Assembly: GCF_900142695.1 (NCBI RefSeq)
Contig: NZ_FRBU01000012.1
Coordinates: 35,262 to 99,261 of the forward strand
Direction of reading: 5' to 3'
DNA: 64,000 nt
Source: Flavobacterium xanthum
GTDB taxonomy: Bacteria > Bacteroidota > Bacteroidia > Flavobacteriales > Flavobacteriaceae
Part shown: in pieces, positions 57,173 through 64,000 of the stretch
Position numbering within the stretch: position 1 is the first letter of the stretch
Layout of the letters: each line of letters opens with the position of its first letter
Position numbers and translations under genes: made by a program
The notes under the pieces: generated by a model
What the model was told of the DNA's origin: nothing
Database searches by the model: none
Seen by the model: only the letters and a program-made list of their open reading frames with translations

Positions 57173-57336
57173 TGTAAGAATTATACATATTTAATTATTT
57201 TTATGATGTAGTTCATCGATTTTTTTAGGTATTTAAACGGTAAAAGATGTATGTTTGAGTAAGAAATAAAAAACATAGTATTATATATTAAAGTTGTTTG
57301 CCCCACAATCTACTTTAAACCTAACCTACCAAAGTT

Positions 57337-57840
57337 ATGAAAATAAAATTACTTCGTGCATTATTGCTCGCTGCTGTGATATGCACTATGAATTCCTGTT
57401 CCTCAGACAGTTCTGAAATTGAAACCGCTGACGCAACCGTTCAAAAAGTAGTTGCATACTCATACAATTCCATTGAGTTAGAGACTATGGATTTAATAAA
57501 TGCCCACAGAGTTAGTAAAGGTTTGAATCGCTTGGAGAAAATCAATCACATGTCTTATAAATCTGAAGAGCATGATAATTACATGATCGCAAACAATGTA
57601 GTTAATCATAATGATTTTGCTGCGCGTTCTGAAAACATTATGAAGATTTTAGGAGCCAAATCTGTAAGTGAAAATATAGCTTATAACTTTAATACACCAC
57701 AGGCAGTTTTGAATGCGTGGTTAGCAAGTCCTGGTCATAAAGAAAATATAGAAGGTAACTTTACCCATTTTGGAATTGCAATAAAAGAAAATCCAGTAAA
57801 TGGTAGAAAGTATTATACAAATATCTTTGCAAAAATTTAA
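57337..57840 (+). CDS. CAP-domain lipoprotein
   Basis: A 167-residue exported protein: lipoprotein signal ending MNSCSS (Cys at about residue 21), then a CAP/SCP domain with LINAHRVSKGLNRLE, HDNYMIANNVVNHNDFAARSENI, SENIAY, AVLNAWLASPGHKENIEGNFTHFGIAI and YYTNIFAKI at the end. The His, Glu and His residues of the CAP cavity are present. Its role is unknown, perhaps membrane-lipid or sterol binding. Single gene with its own terminator. Confidence 0.92.
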   Translation: MKIKLLRALLLAAVICTMNSCSSDSSEIETADATVQKVVAYSYNSIELETMDLINAHRVSKGLNRLEKINHMSYKSEEHDNYMIANNVVNHNDFAARSENIMKILGAKSVSENIAYNFNTPQAVLNAWLASPGHKENIEGNFTHFGIAIKENPVNGRKYYTNIFAKI

Positions 57841-57861
57841 GTTGAGTTTTTTATATTTAAG

Positions 57862-57889
57862 TGGCTGTCTTCCCCCCAAAAGACAGCCA
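57862..57889 (+). terminator. Terminator of the CAP lipoprotein gene
   Basis: TGGCTGTCTT (57862-57871) pairs with AAGACAGCCA (57880-57889) around an 8-nt loop, followed by an A/T-rich tail. Confidence 0.8.
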
Positions 57890-58253
57890 TTTATATTTTA
57901 AAAACAGTTTAGAAAAAATCATTGTTAATTTAAGATATTAACTGTTAATGATTTTTCTTTAGATGTGTTTTAAATTATAATTATTTTTCATTTAGGAATG
58001 TAAGGTATCTTATTCTTTATATTTTTTTTGTAATTATTCGTAGTTTTTATATTCCTACTTATCTCGGCTTGATTTATCATTTACAAAATTTTTATACTAC
58101 TAAAATTTTAGACATAGCTATTTACTAGTCTACAAAGGAGATAATTGACAAATGATATGCTCAAATGTAATATCTTTTGATTCCATAAATTATATCATTT
58201 ATATCCCTAGGAGTTATTTTTATTACGCGGAGAAAATAGATGAGGAAAATAAT
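57890..58253. other. Intergenic stretch between convergent genes
   Basis: About 360 bp without a supportable gene; the facing terminators of the CAP and OmpA genes lie at its ends. Confidence 0.5.
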
Positions 58254-58290
58254 TGAAATAAAAATAGACTGTCTTTATGGGACAGCCTAT
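58254..58290 (-). terminator. Terminator of the gliding/T9SS operon
   Basis: GACTGTC (58267-58273) pairs with GACAGCC (58281-58287), one G-T pair, T-rich tail on the minus strand, 23 bp past the OmpA-family stop. Confidence 0.65.
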
Positions 58291-58312
58291 TGCATTTACT
58301 TAGGGATTTATT

Positions 58313-60253
58313 TTACAGGGCAGTGATAATAAATTCACTTCTTCTGTTTAGCTGATGTTCTTCTTCTGTACATGATACTCCATCGGTACATTTATTTACT
58401 AATTGAGTCTCACCATATCCTTTGCCACTCAATCTATTCTCATTTACTCCATTTTTAACTAACCACTTAATAGTTGATTTAGCTCTTCTATCTGATAAAG
58501 CTTCATTGTATTTAAACGAGGCGCGGCTGTCAGTATGAGAGCGAATATCCAATGTCATCGTTGGATTTTGGTTTAGAACATCTAGTATTTTTTCCAAATC
58601 TAAAGCGGCTTCTTTTCGAATATTAGATTTGTCTAAATCAAAATAAATCATTTTTATGTTAAAACATTTACCAAGATCATCACCAATAGTAACTTTACAA
58701 ACAGCATTCTCTAGCGCGATTGGTAGATATGTTTTTCCATTTTCGTCTGCAATCGTTATCGATACTTCTTTTACGGTATATTCTGGTTTTTGAGCTCTTA
58801 CGTAATATTTTTTACCGCATTCAACAGCAAATGAATAAGCACCTTTATCATCTGAAACGGTGGTGCTGATGCTATTAAATTGATTGTCAAGCAACGTTAT
58901 TTTAGTGTTAGGAAGCAACTCTGCAGTATCGATGTTGGTGATTTCGCCGTATAATAATTGTTTACATGTAATTTTTTTTAGTTCTAAAAATTTATAAATG
59001 TCATCATATCCCATACCACCATCCCGGTTTGAAGTAAAAAAGCCTCTTCTAGATTTTGTATCTATTAAATAAGCAAAATCGTCTTTGGGAGAATTAATAT
59101 CAGAGCCTACATTCTGTACTTTGCTAAAAGAACCGTTTGGATTAATTGTAGAAACAAAAACATCTAAACCTCCTAAGCCGGGATGTCCATCTGATGCAAA
59201 ATAGATTTCGTTTTCATCATTTACAAACGGAAAAGTTTCTCTTCCTTCGGTATTAATAGTTTTGCCTAAGTTTTCGGGTATTCCATAACTTCCATCATTA
59301 TTTATTTGAACTTTAAATAAATCAGATAGACCCAAGGTTCCAGGCATATCAGAAGCAAAATAGAGCATCCTACCGTCTGGACTTAATGTTGGGTGCGCTG
59401 TACTATAATTATCACTGTTAAATGGAAGCTCCGTTATTTCAGTCCATTTATCATTTTCTAAAGTAGCTTTGTATATTTTTATTAAAGTAATTTGATTAGT
59501 ATCTTTTCCTTTCTTTCCATTTATAAAATTATTTCTGGTGAAGTACATTGTTTTCCCATCATTTGTAAAAGTAGGAGTAGATTCGTGGAATTTAGAGTTG
59601 ATATTGGAATCAAATTTATGAGGATCAGAGGGAGTCATATTTTCTCCTAAAGTAGAGGCATATAAATTTGTAAAATATTGATTAGTCCATTTGTGTTTTC
59701 TTTGTCCAAGACTTCCAGTATCCCTAGCTGATGCAAAAATAATTTCATTGGAATACAATGCAGTACCATAATCAGAGTAGATAGAGTTTATTCCAGCATC
59801 TTCAATAGTATATCTTCCGGAATTAGCTTTAATGGCATCTAGATAATTTTCGTTTTCCAAAAAAAGTTTTCCTCGGCTGTCGTTTCCGGCTTTTTTGTTG
59901 AACAACTCTAAAAGTTCATTTGCTTTTTCATTTTGGCCAATTGATCTCAAAGACTGCGCATAACGAAAATAATATTCTGGTTCTAAGTCTGAAGTATTCA
60001 TGGCAAATAATTCGCCATACCATTTTGCAGCTTGTTCCAATTCTGCATTAAAATAGTAGGAGTTGCCTAATTTTTTAAACATATCTGCCGATTTGTATCC
60101 TTTTTGAGCAACTTTTTCATAAGTTTTTATGGCATCTATATAAGCATAGTTGTCGTACTTTTTATCAGCAGCTGCAACCTTTCCTTGCTGGCAGTGTGCA
60201 CTAAATGAAAAAGCGGTTAATAAGGTTATATAGAGGAGTATATTATTTTTCAT
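58313..60253 (-). CDS. OmpA-family outer-membrane protein with TPR and PD40 repeats (PorE-like)
   Basis: A 646-residue exported protein (signal peptide to about residue 21, ending SAHCQ). Order: TPR-like region (about 35-140), WD40-like/PD40 beta-propeller (about 190-420, with repeated YFASDG and DGRMLYFASD motifs), a carboxypeptidase-regulatory-like domain (LYGEITNIDTAELLPNTKITL, about 430-505), and an OmpA peptidoglycan-binding domain (IYFDLDKSNIRKEA, LDIRSHTDSRA, LSDRRAKST, NRRSEFIIT). This layout is that of PorE/PorW-like T9SS proteins linked to PorP/SprF. It is the last gene of the minus-strand cluster. Confidence 0.93.
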   Translation of the reverse strand: MKNNILLYITLLTAFSFSAHCQQGKVAAADKKYDNYAYIDAIKTYEKVAQKGYKSADMFKKLGNSYYFNAELEQAAKWYGELFAMNTSDLEPEYYFRYAQSLRSIGQNEKANELLELFNKKAGNDSRGKLFLENENYLDAIKANSGRYTIEDAGINSIYSDYGTALYSNEIIFASARDTGSLGQRKHKWTNQYFTNLYASTLGENMTPSDPHKFDSNINSKFHESTPTFTNDGKTMYFTRNNFINGKKGKDTNQITLIKIYKATLENDKWTEITELPFNSDNYSTAHPTLSPDGRMLYFASDMPGTLGLSDLFKVQINNDGSYGIPENLGKTINTEGRETFPFVNDENEIYFASDGHPGLGGLDVFVSTINPNGSFSKVQNVGSDINSPKDDFAYLIDTKSRRGFFTSNRDGGMGYDDIYKFLELKKITCKQLLYGEITNIDTAELLPNTKITLLDNQFNSISTTVSDDKGAYSFAVECGKKYYVRAQKPEYTVKEVSITIADENGKTYLPIALENAVCKVTIGDDLGKCFNIKMIYFDLDKSNIRKEAALDLEKILDVLNQNPTMTLDIRSHTDSRASFKYNEALSDRRAKSTIKWLVKNGVNENRLSGKGYGETQLVNKCTDGVSCTEEEHQLNRRSEFIITAL

Positions 60254-60295
60254 AATAATTGTTTTTAAAAGAATTTTGGCGTTATGATTTTGTCG

Positions 60296-60691
60296 TTATT
60301 TCCGATTTTTTTTCTCGTGTAATAGCCTTGATTTTTGTTTTAATTTTTCCAATATTTCATGTGCAATATCATTTTGACCAATAAATGCTAAAGATTTAGA
60401 ATATTGGTGATAATATTCAGGTTCTAAATTAATACCCATGGCAAATAATTCACAATACCATTTAGCAGCGTTACCAAAGTCTGCATTTAAGTAATAAGAA
60501 TCTCCAATTTTTTTAAATAGATCAGCTGACTTATATCCTTTTTCAGCAATCCTTTCATAGGTTTTGATTACATCTACGTAGACATATTTGTCACTTGTTT
60601 TTTCAGTTATAAATAATTTGGAATCTTGAGCATTTCCTTTAAAATAAACTAGACTAATAAGTATGATGCAAAAGAATGTGTTTTTTTTCAT
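60296..60691 (-). CDS. Truncated paralog of the adjacent OmpA/TPR protein
   Basis: A 131-residue protein with a signal peptide (ending GNAQ) and one TPR-like region closely similar to residues 30-135 of the following protein: DVIKTYERIAEKGYKSADLF, KIGDSYYLNADFGNAAKWYC, LEPEYYHQYSKSLAFIGQND. It ends with a lysine-rich tail, so the propeller and OmpA domains are absent. Start M4 (60691) gives the normal signal. It looks like a partial duplicate that has kept only the N-terminal part; whether it works or is decaying is unclear. Confidence 0.7.
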   Translation of the reverse strand: MKKNTFFCIILISLVYFKGNAQDSKLFITEKTSDKYVYVDVIKTYERIAEKGYKSADLFKKIGDSYYLNADFGNAAKWYCELFAMGINLEPEYYHQYSKSLAFIGQNDIAHEILEKLKQKSRLLHEKKNRK

Positions 60692-60703
60692 GCTATTCAC
60701 TTT

Positions 60704-61612
60704 CTAGAAGAATCGAGGAGTTATAATTTTACCATTATTTTTAAATATTTCATATCGCAAAAATATTTCATGTGAACCAGAATTGTAGTTGTTCAATCTA
60801 GTTGTTTCACGATCATAACCATAACCGATATGCATTCCATCAGATACTTGGAAACCTACCATAGCACTTAAAGCAGCACTCCATCTATAGGCAACTCCAA
60901 CTACAAATTTTTCACTAAACATGAAGTTACCAGATACATCAACTTGTAAGGGTGCACCAATAACCATCTTAGTTAGTACAGCTGGTTTAAATTTTACGGT
61001 ACTGTTAAGATCAAAAACGTAACCACCGATTAAGTAGTAATTAATTTTTTCTTTAAATATCGCAACTTCATTATCATCGTAACGATTTGATTCAATAAAA
61101 TTTGGAATAGAAATACCCACGTAACCTTTATCAGAATGCAAGTATAAACCAGCACCGATATTAGGAGAAAATTCATTATCTATATTTTGTATTGATGGAT
61201 CCGGTTGAGATGGATCCAATTTTGAGATGTCTAAATTGAATAAATTAGCTGTAGCTTTTATACCAAAAGAAAGTTTTAAGGTTTCCGACATTGGAATGGT
61301 ATACGAAAAATCAGCAGAAATAGTATTTTCATTAGTAGGCCCAATCCTATCATTAATAAATGAAATTCCTAGTCCTAGATTATTATTGTTTAAGGGGGTA
61401 TTAATTGAAGCTACATTTGTTACTGGAGCACCGTCTAATCCTACCCACTGCGTTCGGTGCATCGCAAAAATACTCATTGCACCTCTAGAACCAGCGTAGG
61501 CTGGATTGATATTGATGGTGTTATACATGTACTGTGTATATTGAGCATCTTGTTGTGCAAAACCCACAAAAGCTGTAAACATCAAAAAGATTAATAATAT
61601 TTTTGTTCTCAT
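60704..61612 (-). CDS. PorP/SprF family type IX secretion system membrane protein
   Basis: An outer-membrane beta-barrel of 302 residues (start at M16 of the longer frame, where the signal peptide MRTKILLIFLMFTAFVGFAQ begins). It carries the family pattern QDAQYTQYMYNTININPAYAGSRG, RTQWVGLDGAP, and the C-terminal YGYDRETTRLNNYNSGSHEIFLRYEI. Such proteins assist secretion of partner adhesins with gliding-motility C-terminal domains; the adhesin is encoded directly upstream. The order adhesin-sprF-OmpA is characteristic of this system. Confidence 0.95.
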   Translation of the reverse strand: MRTKILLIFLMFTAFVGFAQQDAQYTQYMYNTININPAYAGSRGAMSIFAMHRTQWVGLDGAPVTNVASINTPLNNNNLGLGISFINDRIGPTNENTISADFSYTIPMSETLKLSFGIKATANLFNLDISKLDPSQPDPSIQNIDNEFSPNIGAGLYLHSDKGYVGISIPNFIESNRYDDNEVAIFKEKINYYLIGGYVFDLNSTVKFKPAVLTKMVIGAPLQVDVSGNFMFSEKFVVGVAYRWSAALSAMVGFQVSDGMHIGYGYDRETTRLNNYNSGSHEIFLRYEIFKNNGKIITPRFF

Positions 61613-61771
61613 AGTAGATTTTTTTATTTTGATTGAACTTTTTCTTTTATTAGACAAAAGAGGTCTATTTTGAGTAAGGTCAATGCTATTTATATTAAAG
61701 AATAGGGCTGGTTCATTTTTTTGAATCCTGAGGACAATTTAAGATCGTCAGGATTTAAAAGTAATTAAATA

Positions 61772-64000
61772 TTATTTGCTAAGATATAAATACCCGTCTA
61801 ATTTTTTGATTTCTACTTTACCATTTCCATCAATAGTACTGTAATTCAATATGTAAAAATAGGTTCCAGTTGGCAAACCAGAAGACTGATTAACAGTAGT
61901 TCTTCCACGTGAAATACCTTCAAAATTGTTAGTCTGATTATTATAGTTTTTAGTTTCAAAAACTAATACACCCCAGCGGTTATATATTTCAACTGTATTT
62001 TCAGGATAGCAAGTCACATCATCAATATTATCGATAACAAAAACTTCGTTTATATTATCTCCATTAGGAGAGAATGCATTATGAACTTTTATATCACCAC
62101 AACCTAAAACAATACAATCATCATTTATATTTACAGTCAGAAATAGGCTTGTTGGACATGTTTCATTACTGATTCTATACTCAAAGACTTTGTTTCCTAA
62201 GCTTAATCCAAAAGGAGATAGGATGTTTCCTTGTAATGCACCAGTGTTATCAACATCTATCCAGGTTCCGTTCGTTGGCGTTCCTTCTGGTAATAAGTTA
62301 AAGATGTTAATTGTAGACGAGTCACCACTACAAGCAGAGCTTGCAATTGCTAAACCGCTATTTGCTATTGATACATTTACCGTTTGTATAAATTTAGAAA
62401 CGTTACCACAAGAATCAGAAACAGACCACTCTCTAGTAATTGTATACGAGGTTAGGGAACTATTAGTGATTGTTTCTGTAAATACTGCTGGAGAAACTGT
62501 TGAACAATTGTCGACAAAAACTAGCTCTGGTTTTAAAGGAATAGCATCACATGTTACATTTATGTTTGCTTCAAATGTAGTTGTTGTCGTAGGACCAACG
62601 TTATCTTGGACACTGATGATTTGAGAAGCAGTGCTCATATTTCCTGCCAAATCTGTAGCTGTCCAAGTTCTAGTTATAGTGTAAGATCCAATACAACTAC
62701 CTTGAATCGTCACGTCAACAAATGTTAATGTCACAGTACTACAAGTGTCAGTTGCTGTTGCTTGAGTGAAATTTGGAGTAGTGCTACAACTTATACTTGA
62801 AGGTATTGGTAATTGAGCTATTACCGGTGCAGTACTATCTTTAATTGTTATTGTTATTGTTGCAGTATCACAGTTTTCTGGATTTAACTTCCCACATATT
62901 TTATAAGTTAAAACATAAGTTCCAGGAATCGCTCCATTTAATGTAGTAATGTTTCCAATGATATCTACTTGAATATTTGAATTTTGTCCAGAAACCAAAG
63001 AGATATTAACGGCAGAAGCTAGTACTGAGGATCCATTAAGTGAATCGTTTACCAATATATTTCCTATCAATCCAGACGATGTACAATTTTCGATTGAAAA
63101 AATATCATCATTAGCTACAATAGCAGGAGCAGAAACAGTAACAGTAACCGTTGCAGTATCGCAATTTGTTGGATTTAGTATTTCACAGATTTGGTAAACC
63201 AAAGTATAAGAACCAGCAGGTGTACCCGGAGCAACTACTACATCAGTACCAGAAAGTGTAACACCAGTATTTGAAGATGAAACTGTAGTCAAGACCACTT
63301 GTGAAGCTAAAACAGGCACTCCATTTAAAGTATCGTTAACCAAAACATTAGTGAAAGCTGTTCCACCGTTGGCACCATTTACAGTTGTTCCAGCATCATC
63401 ACTAGCGACAATAGCAGGAGCAGAAACAGTAACAGTAACCGTTGCAGTATCGCAATTGGTTGGATTTAGGATTTCACAGATTTGGTAAACCAAAGTATAA
63501 GAACCAGCAGGCGTACCTGGAGCAACTACTACATCAGTACCAGAAAGTGTAACACCAGTATTTGAAGATGAAACTGTAGTCAAGACCACTTGTGAAGCTA
63601 AAACAGGCACTCCATTTAAAGTATCGTTAACCAAAACATTAGTGAAAGCTGTTCCACCGTTGGCACCATTTACAGTTGTTCCAGCATCATCACTAGCGAC
63701 AATAGCAGGAGCAGAAACAGTAACAGTAACTGTTGCAGTATCGCAATTGGTTGGATTTAGTATTTCACAGATTTGGTAAACCAAAGTATAAGCACCAGCA
63801 GGTGTACCCGGAGCTACTACTACATCAGTACCAGAAAGTGTAACACCAGTATTTGAAGATGAAACTGTAGTCAAGACCACTTGTGAAGGTAAAACAGGCA
63901 CTCCATTTAAAGTATCGTTAACCAAAACATTAGTGAAAGCTGTTCCACCGTTGGCACCATTTATAGTTGTTCCAGCATCATCATTAGCGACAATAGCAGG
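61772..64000 (-). CDS. Repeat-rich surface adhesin with gliding-motility C-terminal domain (incomplete)
   Basis: The 3' part of a large exported adhesin; the reading frame stays open to the window end at 64000, so the true start lies outside. Visible from the N-side: at least three nearly identical 97-residue Ig-like repeats (ending PTNCDTATVTVTVSAPAIVA), a diverged fourth repeat, two further Ig-like modules of HYR character (DSTAPVIAQLPIPSS, DNVGPTTTTTF), and a C-terminal type B sorting domain (VHNAFSPNGDNINEVFVIDN, VEIYNRWGVLVFETKNY, LPTGTYFYILNY, KLDGYLYLSK). It should be exported by the type IX system with the help of the downstream PorP/SprF protein and used in cell-surface adhesion. Confidence 0.93.
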   Translation of the reverse strand, partial: PAIVANDDAGTTINGANGGTAFTNVLVNDTLNGVPVLPSQVVLTTVSSSNTGVTLSGTDVVVAPGTPAGAYTLVYQICEILNPTNCDTATVTVTVSAPAIVASDDAGTTVNGANGGTAFTNVLVNDTLNGVPVLASQVVLTTVSSSNTGVTLSGTDVVVAPGTPAGSYTLVYQICEILNPTNCDTATVTVTVSAPAIVASDDAGTTVNGANGGTAFTNVLVNDTLNGVPVLASQVVLTTVSSSNTGVTLSGTDVVVAPGTPAGSYTLVYQICEILNPTNCDTATVTVTVSAPAIVANDDIFSIENCTSSGLIGNILVNDSLNGSSVLASAVNISLVSGQNSNIQVDIIGNITTLNGAIPGTYVLTYKICGKLNPENCDTATITITIKDSTAPVIAQLPIPSSISCSTTPNFTQATATDTCSTVTLTFVDVTIQGSCIGSYTITRTWTATDLAGNMSTASQIISVQDNVGPTTTTTFEANINVTCDAIPLKPELVFVDNCSTVSPAVFTETITNSSLTSYTITREWSVSDSCGNVSKFIQTVNVSIANSGLAIASSACSGDSSTINIFNLLPEGTPTNGTWIDVDNTGALQGNILSPFGLSLGNKVFEYRISNETCPTSLFLTVNINDDCIVLGCGDIKVHNAFSPNGDNINEVFVIDNIDDVTCYPENTVEIYNRWGVLVFETKNYNNQTNNFEGISRGRTTVNQSSGLPTGTYFYILNYSTIDGNGKVEIKKLDGYLYLSK
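63121..63993 (-). repeat. Tandem 291-bp coding repeats
   Basis: Three consecutive units beginning at 63121, 63412 and 63703, period 291 bp (97 codons), with only scattered base differences; the pattern continues past the window end. They encode Ig-like modules of the adhesin. Identity at third positions points to recent duplication or gene conversion. Confidence 0.95.

Noticed and set aside
61724..61755. Hairpin AATCCTGA / TCAGGATT past the adhesin stop as a terminator
   Set aside because: It is followed by an A run, not a T run, on the minus strand, and sprF is expected to be co-transcribed.
62190..62624. 144-residue plus-strand open frame inside the adhesin gene
   Set aside because: Antisense to a gene with clear T9SS sorting and Ig-like modules; no family character.

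Overview
The window is a contiguous piece of a Flavobacteriaceae chromosome, most likely Flavobacterium. This rests on the low G+C, the TAnnTTTG -7 promoter boxes of Bacteroidota, the lack of Shine-Dalgarno sequences, type IX secretion genes (PorP/SprF, a gliding-motility C-terminal adhesin) and many family-typical proteins. No rRNA, tRNA, CRISPR array or complete prophage was seen.

Layout. 0-8 kb: an alanine dehydrogenase/PNT-type oxidoreductase, a luciferase-like monooxygenase, a DoxX-like membrane protein and a pabB-tilS-dsbD run. 8-13.5 kb: a tight minus-strand operon of symporter, GNAT acyltransferase, M20 amidohydrolase, alanine racemase and a second alanine/ornithine-type racemase, which looks like an amino-acid or N-acyl-amino-acid racemisation and salvage module. 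14-24 kb: a secreted CocE-type hydrolase, amtB, a PH-domain protein, two secreted amidohydrolase-fold proteins (with degenerate metal sites in part) and a YifB/ComM-type ATPase.

24.4-29.1 kb is the most mobile part. A REP-associated tyrosine transposase (RAYT) lies inside a cluster of two-hairpin REP elements, and its 3' end has been tandemly duplicated together with a REP. After truC comes a RloA/RloB pair (AAA ATPase plus TOPRIM-like protein, AbiL-like), a probable anti-phage defence operon bordered by more REP copies and by a structured interspersed element.

29-47 kb: a DEAD-box helicase with a hairpin next to its start codon, a neutral zinc metallopeptidase, a large hybrid sensor kinase, an ALDH-nitroreductase-membrane protein operon, a pseudouridine synthase, panB, a GT4 fusion protein, a cation/proton antiporter, and two decayed genes (a four-helix-bundle protein and a SatD-like protein). 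47-57.9 kb: a Gmad2 lipoprotein, L-serine dehydratase, an M14 carboxypeptidase, pyrR-pyrB-hyp-hyp-rnz, pdxH and a CAP lipoprotein. 58-64 kb: a minus-strand T9SS/gliding cluster with a repeat-rich adhesin (cut by the window end), PorP/SprF, a truncated TPR paralog and an OmpA/PorE-like protein.

Two small genes (44390-44560 and 52604-52777) and two pseudogenes were read directly from the bases. Several gene starts were moved inward to fit family N-termini or promoter boxes; these are stated in the entries. Family assignments are from recognised motifs, not database searches.
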